NCBI GenBank assembly: GCA_002716045.1
Contig: PAZC01000046.1
Coordinates: 74,297 to 138,296 of the forward strand
Reading direction: 5' to 3'
Origin: Opitutia bacterium
GTDB lineage: Bacteria; Verrucomicrobiota; Verrucomicrobiia; Opitutales; Seribacteraceae
Length of the DNA: 64,000 nt
In this document: positions 53,097-61,923 of the stretch, one piece after another
Position numbering within the stretch: position 1 is the first letter of the stretch
How the letters are laid out: each line of letters begins with the position of its first letter
Translations under genes and position numbers: made by a program
The notes under the pieces: model-generated
Told to the model about the DNA's origin: nothing
The model's database searches: none
The model's input: only the letters and a program-made list of their open reading frames with translations

Positions 53097-55016
53097 ATGA
53101 GTGATGAAATCGGGCATCATTGTGGGATCGCCTTGATCCGTTTGCGCAAACCACTTGCCCATTTCTCTGAAAAGTATGGCTCCCCCTTGTGGGGCTTTAA
53201 CCAACTTTTCCTCTTGATGGAAAAGCAACATAACAGGGGACAGGACGGCGCCGGCATTGGCAGCATGAAGTTGAACGTTCCCCCAGGCGAAGCTTTTCTT
53301 TTCCGTGAGCGCAGTACAAGTACCAACGCTCTCTCGGAAATTTTTCGTGAACAATTGGCCTCTTATCAAGAATCTCTGGATAGCGGAGAGATTTTTCCGG
53401 AATTTCCCGATACCGTTAAGAAATTTTTCGAGCATGGCGGGGAAATCCTACTAGGTCATTTGCGCTATGGTACCTATGGTTCCTATGGATCGACTTCTTG
53501 TCATCCCTATTTCAGGAAAAGCAATTGGGCTGGCAAAAACCTCATGTTGGCCGCCAACTTCAACTTGACGAACGTCGCCGAGCTCAATCAACGCTTGGTT
53601 GGTTTGGGGCAGCATCCCATTTTCGAAACCGATACCCAGGCCATCCTCGAGGAGACCTGCTACCATCTTGACGCAGCGAACGATGCATTGATGACCCGTG
53701 GAGAGGAAGAGGGGCTCGCCGGTTCCGAGCTTTCGGACTTCGTGGGTGCCAACCTGGACTTGCCCGTCATCTTGCGTAATGCCGCCGCTCGTTGGGATGG
53801 CGGTTATGCCATTGCGGGAATAATTGGCAATGGCGATTGCTTTGTCATGAGAGATCCCCATGGCATTCGACCGGCCTTTTTCGTTCGTGACGACGAGATG
53901 GTAAGCTTTGCCTCCGAGAGAGCTCCCCTGATGACCGTCTTTGGCAAGAAGGCGAACGAGGTGGAGGAGGTTGAACCTGGTACCGTGGTTTTGGTGCGGG
54001 CAGATGGCGAGATATTGATTGAACGCATCGCAGAAGATCCAGGTCAGCAGGCCAGTTGCTCTTTTGAGCGCATTTATTTTTCCCGAGGCAACGATCCCGA
54101 TATCTATGCCGAACGGAAGAAGCTGGGCGGTGCCATGGCTCCGCAGATTCTTGAGACAGTTGGAACTGATTTCTCCAAAAGTGTGTTTAGCTATGTCCCG
54201 AATACCGCTGAAAGCGCCTATTATGGATTGATGGACGAATTGAGGCTTATTCGGCGAGCGGAGGTAAAGGAACGTTTGGGAGCTGCCGCCGATAAAGGAG
54301 AGGTATCGAGTGAATTAATTGACGAATTGGTCATGGACAACTGGCCGCGCGGTGAAAAAATCGCAAACAAAGATATTAAACTTCGAACATTCATCAGCCA
54401 AGAGGCTGGCCGCGCCCAACTTGTTTCACATGTCTATGACATCACTTACGGCGTGGTTCGAGAAAGAGAGGATGCGCTTGTTGTGATCGACGATTCGATC
54501 GTCCGTGGCACCACTTTGAAGCAAAGCATCATCAAGATATTAAGCAGGTCTTTTCCGCGGAAACTGGTGATTGCATCCACTGCTCCCCAAATTCGCTACC
54601 CGGATTGCTATGGCATCGATATGTCCGAACTCGGCAAATTCGTCGCTTTTCAAGCAGCGGTGGAACTTTTAAGAGAGCGGGACTCCCTTGTCTTGCTGGA
54701 TGAGGTCTATGATGATTGCAAGAAGGCCTTGGCCAAAGAAAGGTCAGGGGAGACCAACCATGTCAAAAGGATTTACACCAGCTTCAGCGAGGAGGAAGTT
54801 TCCGCCAAGATCGCCGATTTGGTGCGTCCCGAAGACTTGGACCAAAACATTGAGGTCGGTATCATTTACCAAACCATAGAGAACCTTCGCAAAGTGTTGC
54901 CCGGTCATACCGGAGATTGGTATTTCACGGGAGATTATCCTACCCCAGGTGGCTATGGTGTGGCCCACAAGGCTTTTATCAATTATTATGAAAACAAGGA
55001 CGGCAGAAGTTACTGA
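53097..55016 (+). CDS. purF: Amidophosphoribosyltransferase PurF, long Bacteroidetes-like form
   Basis: First step of purine synthesis: glutamine and PRPP to phosphoribosylamine. The nucleophile is Cys9 in GHHCGIALIRLRKP, so an 8-residue leader must be removed. Seen: LMEKQHNRGQDGAGIGSMKL, LLGHLRYGTYGSYGS, NFNLTNVAELN, RDPHGIRPAFFV, FSYVPNTAESAYYGLMDEL and the PRPP loop VVIDDSIVRGTTLKQSI. At 639 residues it is ~130-170 longer than E. coli or Bacillus PurF and follows the Bacteroidetes layout, with insertions in the glutaminase domain and a C-terminal extension. It ends the pur operon. Confidence 0.93.
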   Translation: MSDEIGHHCGIALIRLRKPLAHFSEKYGSPLWGFNQLFLLMEKQHNRGQDGAGIGSMKLNVPPGEAFLFRERSTSTNALSEIFREQLASYQESLDSGEIFPEFPDTVKKFFEHGGEILLGHLRYGTYGSYGSTSCHPYFRKSNWAGKNLMLAANFNLTNVAELNQRLVGLGQHPIFETDTQAILEETCYHLDAANDALMTRGEEEGLAGSELSDFVGANLDLPVILRNAAARWDGGYAIAGIIGNGDCFVMRDPHGIRPAFFVRDDEMVSFASERAPLMTVFGKKANEVEEVEPGTVVLVRADGEILIERIAEDPGQQASCSFERIYFSRGNDPDIYAERKKLGGAMAPQILETVGTDFSKSVFSYVPNTAESAYYGLMDELRLIRRAEVKERLGAAADKGEVSSELIDELVMDNWPRGEKIANKDIKLRTFISQEAGRAQLVSHVYDITYGVVREREDALVVIDDSIVRGTTLKQSIIKILSRSFPRKLVIASTAPQIRYPDCYGIDMSELGKFVAFQAAVELLRERDSLVLLDEVYDDCKKALAKERSGETNHVKRIYTSFSEEEVSAKIADLVRPEDLDQNIEVGIIYQTIENLRKVLPGHTGDWYFTGDYPTPGGYGVAHKAFINYYENKDGRSY

Positions 55017-55079
55017 ATCAATCTCTTGCCTTTCCCTTTCATTCTCCTGCTTGGAATTTGTTGATTTCACGAAAAGGTT

Positions 55080-55108
55080 TTGACAGGTGGGGGTGTTGGT
55101 AAGCTAGC
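55080..55108 (+). promoter_or_regulatory. Candidate promoter TTGACA-N17-GCTAGC before the HNH gene
   Basis: A perfect -35 consensus TTGACA (55080-55085) is followed after 17 bases by GCTAGC (55103-55108). The arrangement parallels 9177-9205. The start of transcription would lie about 10 bases before ATG 55124. Confidence 0.45.
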
Positions 55109-55123
55109 CTCGATTGAATCAAG

Positions 55124-55708
55124 ATGGAGACTGGTTATCAAATCCTCGTTCTTAACCGCCTTTGGCAGGCAGTTAACGTCATTGGCGTGGAGCGTGGTTT
55201 CAGTTTGTTAGCCCAAGATCATGCCCAAGTCATTCATTCCGAGGATGATGACTTTCGTATATATGACGCCGAAGGTTGGTTTGAGTTTTCTCGTGGGCGC
55301 ACTACTGCCACTTCCAAACGTTTCATCCATACCGTGAGCCAAAAGGTTTTTGTGCCGCAAGTACTCTTGCTCCGTTTCTATGACCGCTTGCCGATTCAGG
55401 AAATGAAATTCAATCGCCAGAATCTTTTCGAGCGTGACAAGTTTCGTTGCCAATATTGCGGACGGAAATTCTTGCCAAAGGAATTGAACATGGATCATGT
55501 CACGCCGAGAGATCGGGGTGGGAAGACAAATTGGGAAAACATCGTAACCTGTTGCCTTCGATGCAATAGCACAAAAGGAAATCGCGAACCGCATGAGGCA
55601 GGCATGCGGTTACTTAGGCAACCTTCCCGCCCTCGGAGGCGCCCTTTTGTCAGTGGTCTTTTGCAGCGCCAAGTGGACGAGAGTTGGAGCCATTTTCTAC
55701 ACGCCTAA
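55124..55708 (+). CDS. HNH endonuclease-family protein
   Basis: The 194 residues have an N-terminal domain (YQILVLNRLWQAVNVIGVER, with the FEFSRGRTTATSKRF segment) and a zinc-type HNH motif: CQYCGRKFLPKELNMDHVTP, then RDRGGKTNWENIVTCCLRCN with the second CxxC and NSTKGNREP. Such stand-alone HNH proteins are widespread in bacteria, often of unknown cellular role, and not restricted to defence. No methyltransferase, recombinase or phage gene is near. The last 4 bases overlap the convergent histidine kinase gene. Confidence 0.85.
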   Translation: METGYQILVLNRLWQAVNVIGVERGFSLLAQDHAQVIHSEDDDFRIYDAEGWFEFSRGRTTATSKRFIHTVSQKVFVPQVLLLRFYDRLPIQEMKFNRQNLFERDKFRCQYCGRKFLPKELNMDHVTPRDRGGKTNWENIVTCCLRCNSTKGNREPHEAGMRLLRQPSRPRRRPFVSGLLQRQVDESWSHFLHA

Positions 55709-57414
55709 CTTTTCTCCATCTCCGCGATTGGTAGAGTTATGCGGAAGGATGTGCCTTCGTGGTCGGATTTGACAAGTTCGACGTCTCCCCCGTGGTCCTG
55801 TAAAATTTTTTTGGCTATCGCCAAGCCCAAGCCCGTTCCACCACGGCGCCCAGTCAGAAAGGAGTCGAAGATGCGCCCTTGCAATTCATCGGGTATGCCA
55901 ATGCCTCGATCTCTCATTACCAAACACAGTCGGCTTTCGTCCGTAATTTCGGCGTAGACGTCGAGTTCACCACCGTCCGGCATGGCCTCCACTGCATTCA
56001 GGATGAGGTTGAGCAGGGCTTGTTGCAGTTGGCCCTTGTCTCCTTGCACGATTTGCTCATTGGGGATGTTTTCCCATGTGAGAAAGACTTGAGCCTGTTC
56101 CAATTTTAGCCTGACGAGACGGTGGGTTTCCTCGATCAACATACCCAGACGCAAGGGCATTCGCACAGGTTCGCGAGCTTTTCCAAAGTCCAGCACACGT
56201 TCCACGATACTTTCCAAATGATCCAGTTTTTCCCGAATTACCGTTGAATCCTTAGCCCGGGCATCTTCGTCCGGGAAGGCTAACCCAAGTGAGTCGAACA
56301 GCAATCTAATCACCGTGAGTGGGTTGCGTATTTCGTGGGCTATTTCCGAGGTTAGCAGGCCCAAGGTAGTCAATCGTTCGTTTTTCCTTAGGCTTTGCTC
56401 GGTGTCGAATACCCTCGCGTAAAGACGAGAGTTTTGAATGGCCACGGCTCCGAGGTCCGCCAATGCTCTAAGAATACGCTTGGAGTCGTCGTTGAATCGA
56501 TATCGCTCCGCGACGTAAATGTTCAGTGCCCCGATCACTTCTTTCTCGAAGGTCAAAGGAGTGACTAGCATTGCCTTCAAGTTTTCGGATCGAATGAAAC
56601 GAGTGAAGTGATGCTCTTCGGTGCGTAACAGGTTAGAGACTTCAACTTGTCGGTTGCCACGCACGGCTGCGCCCACGGCGCTTTCCTCCAATCCCAAGGT
56701 TTCATCAGCCTCGATCGATCCTTCGGGACCGTGCAGGCAATTGAGCCTGAGTACCCGCTTCTCTTTATCATGCAGAAAGAGGGCGGCAAACGGAAAGTCC
56801 ATCATCGAGCGGGCTTCTCGAGTTATTGTTTGGAGGATGTCGTCGATCAGGAGTTTGCCCGCCATTCGACTTCCGATGCCGAGCAATGCCTCCAGTTGGC
56901 TCGCCTTGTGGGTGAGTTGCTCGATGAACCATAGTTTGTTAAGCACTCTACTGGCTTCACGAGCTAGGAGAGTCAGTATCTTTAGATCCTCATCGTCAAA
57001 GGCACCCACTTCGTCCGCGTCTACGTTAAGAACGCCTACGATGCGCCCACGCTCTTCCAGGGGAGCTGCCATTTCAGAGTGTATGGATTCCTTGATAAGG
57101 TGATAGCGAGAATCTTTCGAAACATCGGGCACCAGCAAAGGTTCACCGTGCAACGCAACCCATCCGGTAATGCCTCGGCCTACAGGAAGCGCAAACCCGA
57201 GCGCATGATCCTCGAGTCCTTTTCCAACTTCAATCTCAAGTTGCCCGGTATCAGCGTTTAGAAGAGCCAGAGAAGCGGAGTTTGCCGGCAACACAGTCAT
57301 CACTTCCTCGAGTATCACTTTGAACGCCTCGGCGGTACCTTGAGTCTCTACCGAAAGCGAACTTATCCGGTAAAGCGCATCGACCACGTGCCGTTCCTTC
57401 TGTTGCGATTTCAT
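55705..57414 (-). CDS. Soluble sensor histidine kinase with two GAF domains
   Basis: The 569 residues have no membrane segment. GAF domain 1 spans ~25-155 (LLNADTGQLEIEVGKGLEDH; ITGWVALHGEPLLVPDVSKD) and GAF 2 ~185-330 (MMDFPFAALFLHDKEKRV). His360 in TSEIAHEIRNPLTVI is the phosphorylation site, in an NtrB/ZraS-like H-box. The ATPase has an N-box LLNLILNAVEAMPDGG, RDRGIGIP and GGTGLGLAIAKKIL. No response regulator is adjacent. It lies 24 bases downstream of glnD on the same strand, so a link to nitrogen or metabolite sensing is possible but unproven. Confidence 0.9.
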   Translation of the reverse strand: MKSQQKERHVVDALYRISSLSVETQGTAEAFKVILEEVMTVLPANSASLALLNADTGQLEIEVGKGLEDHALGFALPVGRGITGWVALHGEPLLVPDVSKDSRYHLIKESIHSEMAAPLEERGRIVGVLNVDADEVGAFDDEDLKILTLLAREASRVLNKLWFIEQLTHKASQLEALLGIGSRMAGKLLIDDILQTITREARSMMDFPFAALFLHDKEKRVLRLNCLHGPEGSIEADETLGLEESAVGAAVRGNRQVEVSNLLRTEEHHFTRFIRSENLKAMLVTPLTFEKEVIGALNIYVAERYRFNDDSKRILRALADLGAVAIQNSRLYARVFDTEQSLRKNERLTTLGLLTSEIAHEIRNPLTVIRLLFDSLGLAFPDEDARAKDSTVIREKLDHLESIVERVLDFGKAREPVRMPLRLGMLIEETHRLVRLKLEQAQVFLTWENIPNEQIVQGDKGQLQQALLNLILNAVEAMPDGGELDVYAEITDESRLCLVMRDRGIGIPDELQGRIFDSFLTGRRGGTGLGLAIAKKILQDHGGDVELVKSDHEGTSFRITLPIAEMEKS

Positions 57415-57438
57415 CGGTCGAGGACTTTGAGGGAGTCG

Positions 57439-60237
57439 TCAGGCGGTGATTAGGAATTCTTTTTGCGAAACGACTTTGTTCAGGCTTTCGCGTAGTTCGA
57501 GCAACCTTTCAGCATCGATTTGAAGATCGGAATTTGCGCTATCCAGGTGAAATACGTCAATTGCCACCGATCGTTCCGTGGAGATTCTCGCGAAACTTAT
57601 GTCAAAACCTAGTTTCGAAATAGTGCGCGCCAAGACGAAGAGCAGACCAATGTGATCGTTTGCTTGAATTTCAACTATGGTTCGATCTACACCGATTTCC
57701 TGATACACGTTGACGCTTGGGTTGATCGTCGCCCCGAGTGAGTCGGGTGTCTTCAACCGTTTGCTTTTCTTGGATTTTCGCCTTCGATCCTCAATCATTG
57801 GCAAGAGGTTTTCTCCCTGTCCCAAGGTGGCCTCGAGGATTTCTTCAAATACTTCACGCGATGAATCGTCCTTTACCAGACCTCCATCCTCATTGGTGAC
57901 TATGAATACGTCTATAGTGATGTGGTCCGAACGGGAAACTGCTCGGGAACTCATTATATTAAGGCCCGCAACGCTGAATGCGCCCGCCAATCGATAGAAG
58001 AGTCCTGCCCGATCCCAAGTCACCAAGTGCACCAATGTGAAACCCCGTTCCAAGTCGTTCCTCCATTCAACTATAGGAATAAGGGAAGCGTCCGCATCCG
58101 AGCGTTTCACGGCGGATAGCAGGCGATTAGCCATCTTTAGATGGAGAATGATTTCCTCGTCACCCGCATGAACGAAATATCTTTCGGGCAAGCAATCAAA
58201 GTGAGAATTAATTTCCTCCGCGGGCACTTCTTGACTGATTTTCTTCTTGATGCTTTCGCAAAGTTTTTCGCGTCGCTTGCCCAGACCGGAAGGTTGGTGT
58301 CCCTCGAAAAGATCTAGGGTATGGCGGTAAAGCTGAGCCAAGAGGTTGTCCTTGTAGTCGTTCCACAGGTCGCTTGACGTCCCGCGTGCATCGCAAAAAG
58401 TCAGGACATAGAGGAAGTGCAGTTTTTGAGGATCCTCTATTTTTGTGGCAAAGGCCGCGACTACTTCCGGATCATCCAAGTCGAATTTCATCGAGAATCG
58501 GCTCATTTCCAAGTGACTTTTCACAATGAAGAGCACCTGTGCTCGCATATTTTCCTCAATGCCCATTCTTTCCAGCATAGGCTTCGCTATTTCAACCCCC
58601 CGCTCGGCGTGCCCCTTTATACCATCGGCTTTTCCGAGGTCGTGTAGAAAAAGCATCAAGTAAAGTAGGGCAGGGACATTGGTTTTGCGTATGGCATCTC
58701 GGTATTTGCCAACTATTTCCTCCTCGCCGACAAAGACTTTATCGAGTTCTCGAAGAGTTGCCAAGATATGAGCATCTGCCGTGTATCGGTGGTAGAATTC
58801 ATGCTGAACCTTACATGTCAGTCTCCCGAATTCAGGGATGAACCGACCAAGGACCCCCAATGCATGCATTTCCGCCAAGGTAGGGAATACAGTGCCAGCA
58901 TTCTGCAGAATGGCTCGAAAGGTTTTATTGGCGGCAGCCCCATTTATTACCGTGGAATCAATGTTTTGGAGGGAGCGGCGAACGAGAGCCCTGAGCGCGA
59001 AGGAAGGCTTTGCCTCAAAGCGTTGACAGTACCTGAATACGCGAATGATGCGGTCCGGGTCCTCCTCAAAAACATTCTCGTCCACCGCATCTACTGTATC
59101 TCCCTTTATCTCGAAGCCGTCCATTATTTCAGGTGGTGGTCTGCGGTAAGCTTCAAGCACGGAGCGGAGACTGAGTGAACTGCCTGGCCCTGAGAAATCT
59201 TCGGTGAGTCGCGATTCAACTACCTTTGCAGTTTCGTATATGAAGCGCGCATGAACGTAATATTCACCCATGAAAGCTTCCACCCTAGCCACTAGATCTT
59301 CTTGTTTATAGCCAAGTTCGTATGCGACCTCAGGCTGGTTCTCAAGGTACAGTACGTCGACTGACCTTTTGCTTTGAAAATGAAGTTCGTTCCTGACGCG
59401 AAGCAAAAAACTGTAGGCATCCTTCAAATTCTTGGCTTCATTTTTGGTGAGAAATTTTTTTGTGACCAAGGTTTGCAATCCAGGTTTCTCAAACTTGATG
59501 CCACACATCCAGAGTATGCCTTGATAATCACGCAAACCCCCGACGCCGTTCTTTATGTCTGGAGTTTGAAGGAATACGGTCCCCCCGCAATCCTTCCGCC
59601 TCGATCGCTGAGCCTGCCTAAGTTCATGCAATCGACGTATAGGGTCGTCTTTGCTAAGGAAACGGCGAAATTTGACGATGAATTTGTCCGCCAAACTTCG
59701 GGAACCGCAGACGCGACGACTGTCTAACAAGGCGTTGCGCGTCCGTTCGTCTTTCTTGCATTCAGCCAAGGCATCCTTCCATGTGCGGGAAGAATGCCCC
59801 ACCTTGAAGCCAGAATCCCAAAGAGGATAAAGAATTTCCCTAGTTACTATCTCTCTCTGAGCCTCCGTTTTGGAGGCTGACCAACCAGTAGGATAAAGAA
59901 ACATCAGGTCGACGTCACTATGCGGATTCATTTCGCCACGCCCATAACCCCCATTCGCGACAATGCAGAAGCGAGTCGGCCTTCTGCATTCTCGCTTACA
60001 TCGCTCAGTTGCCCGCAAGTAAAGGTTCTCAATAATGACGTCCATCACGATCGCTCGAGCCTTTGTCACGCGAAAACCTGAGTCTCCCTTGCGATGATAT
60101 CGCTTCAACATCTCGTTCTCCAAACGAACGAATTCCTTGAGCATGCCAAGGCGTTCCCCGTCGTTTTCGGCATCCGATAGAGCGAGTCTTTTTCCAGCAT
60201 GTTGCCGGATTCTTCGAAACAATGGATCATCGTGCAT
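57439..60237 (-). CDS. glnD: [Protein-PII] uridylyltransferase/uridylyl-removing enzyme
   Basis: Senses glutamine and adds or removes UMP on PII. The 932 residues follow the GlnD order: nucleotidyltransferase domain with ANGGYGRGEMNPHSDVDLMF near 110-130, a PII-uridylyltransferase helical domain (SLRSVLEAYRRPPPEIMDGF), HD domain (LMLFLHDLGKADGIKGHAER) that does the removal reaction, and two C-terminal ACT domains (WDRAGLFYRLAGAFSVAGLN; NDHIGLLFVLARTISKLGFD) that bind glutamine. No glnB or glnA is in the window. It is divergent from the Wzi-like gene across about 195 bases. Confidence 0.94.
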   Translation of the reverse strand: MHDDPLFRRIRQHAGKRLALSDAENDGERLGMLKEFVRLENEMLKRYHRKGDSGFRVTKARAIVMDVIIENLYLRATERCKRECRRPTRFCIVANGGYGRGEMNPHSDVDLMFLYPTGWSASKTEAQREIVTREILYPLWDSGFKVGHSSRTWKDALAECKKDERTRNALLDSRRVCGSRSLADKFIVKFRRFLSKDDPIRRLHELRQAQRSRRKDCGGTVFLQTPDIKNGVGGLRDYQGILWMCGIKFEKPGLQTLVTKKFLTKNEAKNLKDAYSFLLRVRNELHFQSKRSVDVLYLENQPEVAYELGYKQEDLVARVEAFMGEYYVHARFIYETAKVVESRLTEDFSGPGSSLSLRSVLEAYRRPPPEIMDGFEIKGDTVDAVDENVFEEDPDRIIRVFRYCQRFEAKPSFALRALVRRSLQNIDSTVINGAAANKTFRAILQNAGTVFPTLAEMHALGVLGRFIPEFGRLTCKVQHEFYHRYTADAHILATLRELDKVFVGEEEIVGKYRDAIRKTNVPALLYLMLFLHDLGKADGIKGHAERGVEIAKPMLERMGIEENMRAQVLFIVKSHLEMSRFSMKFDLDDPEVVAAFATKIEDPQKLHFLYVLTFCDARGTSSDLWNDYKDNLLAQLYRHTLDLFEGHQPSGLGKRREKLCESIKKKISQEVPAEEINSHFDCLPERYFVHAGDEEIILHLKMANRLLSAVKRSDADASLIPIVEWRNDLERGFTLVHLVTWDRAGLFYRLAGAFSVAGLNIMSSRAVSRSDHITIDVFIVTNEDGGLVKDDSSREVFEEILEATLGQGENLLPMIEDRRRKSKKSKRLKTPDSLGATINPSVNVYQEIGVDRTIVEIQANDHIGLLFVLARTISKLGFDISFARISTERSVAIDVFHLDSANSDLQIDAERLLELRESLNKVVSQKEFLITA

Positions 60238-60432
60238 GAAGGTAGGCGAATTAAGACCTTGATTGGAAAAGAGCTAGGAAATTCTTTCGCAAACTTTATA
60301 AAACGTTTTGAGATTGCTCGAATGATGAATTTCCTCATCTTATATATTTCGCCTTTTTTACGTCACGGCTCTAAAGTTGGCTTTTTGATGGCTCGAGTAA
60401 CGGGTAATGGAGGTTTCCCCTCGTTATTAATC

Positions 60433-61920
60433 ATGCTTCGCGTTTTCTGCGCGGGGTGTGTTTTGCTATGTGCGAATGAAGCGTCAAGTGGGCCATTCGC
60501 CGAACCAGGAGACCCTTTCTTGCGTCATGATCTTCAATTGTTGAGGGACGCTGGGGTCATCGAATCATCTATCTCCACTTGGCCTCTTTCCATGGGGGGT
60601 ATCCACTCTGCTCTGCATGACGCAGAACTTCCTGATGACTCCTCTTACATTAATCGCTTGGCTCTGGAAAGGATGAAGCTTTTGCTGGATCTCGAAAAAC
60701 AGCCCGGATGGTCGCCAACGAGCGTCCGGGTTTCCGTTCGGAGCGAAAGCCCCCTGCTTCGTTCTTTCCTGAATACCCCGCGGGAAAAGCAGGAAGCCAT
60801 GGTCACTACCAGTTGGTTGGGTGATCGTTATGCGGGTAGATTGAATGTAAGCGGTGGTTTTGATCGTGTCACTGACTGGAGGGGACGTACCGACGACGCA
60901 TTGCGTTTCGACGGATCTTATTTGGCGGCCCGCTTGGGCAACTATTCGCTCTCCTTGGATCAATTGGATCGTTGGTGGGGGCCTGGTTGGGATGGCAGCT
61001 TGATTTTATCGAACAATGCGAGGCCGGTTCCCGCCCTCACGGTCCAGCGTCGTGTCCCCCAACCCTTTGAGGGCCCTTGTCTCGGTTGGCTCGGTCCTTG
61101 GAATACGACCACTTTCATGGGACGAATGGAGGACGAGCGGACAGGATATCCACGTCCTTGGCTCTTTGGCAGTCGGGTTGATTTTGCTCCAATTATTGTG
61201 CCAGGCCTTGAAATTGGTCTTTCCCGAACCATTCAATGGGGAGGGCAGGGGCGGCCCAATGGCGTTGATACCTTTGTTGATGCTCTTCTGAGCCAAGATA
61301 ACGTAACTCCGGGTAGCGTTGCTGCCGCTGAGGAACCAGGGAATCAATTGGCTGGCGTGGATCTTCGTTACAGATTGCCCGGTAAGACACCTGTCGCTTT
61401 CTACGGGCAGTGGATTGGTGAGGACGAGGACAAGTTCCTTCCCAATGCTATAATGAACTTGTATGGACTGGAAATTTGGGGAGCCATGGAGGGTGGCTCA
61501 TGGAGAGCGTTCTTCGAGCGTGTTGATACGAGCGTTTGGTGGTGGACCGATGAGGCCCGCACCAAAAACATTGCCTACAATCATCACCTTTACTCAGACG
61601 GTTATCGACATCGAGGTCGAACCTTGGGGCATGCGGCTGATACGGATTCCAAGTTGACTAGCTTGGGTTTTATTTGTGCCAGTGATGCAGGAAGAGGCTA
61701 CGGTCTTGTCTTGCGTGAAGGAATTTTGAATAGCGATGATTCAGGCAACAGTTCCGTTTCAAACGGCAAGGCAACGGATTTAGTTTCCGTTGATTTATTT
61801 ACCCGTTGGGACGCTGACTTCGGAAGAATCACTTTAGGTCTTGGTTGGGAAGATTTGGAATCGTCGACGGGCACCGAGACCGAGTTTACAGGTTTTATTA
61901 GATTGAACAGGAGTTTTTAA
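60433..61920 (+). CDS. Capsule assembly Wzi-like outer-membrane protein
   Basis: ATG 60433 begins a signal peptide (LRVFCAGCVLLCANEASSG); ATG 60388 is an alternative and the frame is open to 60199. The 495 residues open with GDPFLRHDLQLLRDAGVIES, then long alternating beta strands (YAGRLNVSGGFDRVTDWRGR; YLAARLGNYSLSLDQLDRWW; GLEIGLSRTIQWGGQGRP) and end in RLNRSF with a terminal Phe, as in outer-membrane barrels. The GDRWWGPGWDGSLILSNN-type segment is a Wzi family hallmark. It lies 3 bases before an SLBB export gene, consistent with capsule or exopolysaccharide surface assembly. Confidence 0.82.
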   Translation: MLRVFCAGCVLLCANEASSGPFAEPGDPFLRHDLQLLRDAGVIESSISTWPLSMGGIHSALHDAELPDDSSYINRLALERMKLLLDLEKQPGWSPTSVRVSVRSESPLLRSFLNTPREKQEAMVTTSWLGDRYAGRLNVSGGFDRVTDWRGRTDDALRFDGSYLAARLGNYSLSLDQLDRWWGPGWDGSLILSNNARPVPALTVQRRVPQPFEGPCLGWLGPWNTTTFMGRMEDERTGYPRPWLFGSRVDFAPIIVPGLEIGLSRTIQWGGQGRPNGVDTFVDALLSQDNVTPGSVAAAEEPGNQLAGVDLRYRLPGKTPVAFYGQWIGEDEDKFLPNAIMNLYGLEIWGAMEGGSWRAFFERVDTSVWWWTDEARTKNIAYNHHLYSDGYRHRGRTLGHAADTDSKLTSLGFICASDAGRGYGLVLREGILNSDDSGNSSVSNGKATDLVSVDLFTRWDADFGRITLGLGWEDLESSTGTETEFTGFIRLNRSF

Positions 61921-61923
61921 GCC

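Noticed and set aside
55124-55708. HNH gene as part of a defence or restriction system
   Set aside because: No methyltransferase, helicase or other defence gene is near; stand-alone HNH proteins of this form are common chromosomal genes.
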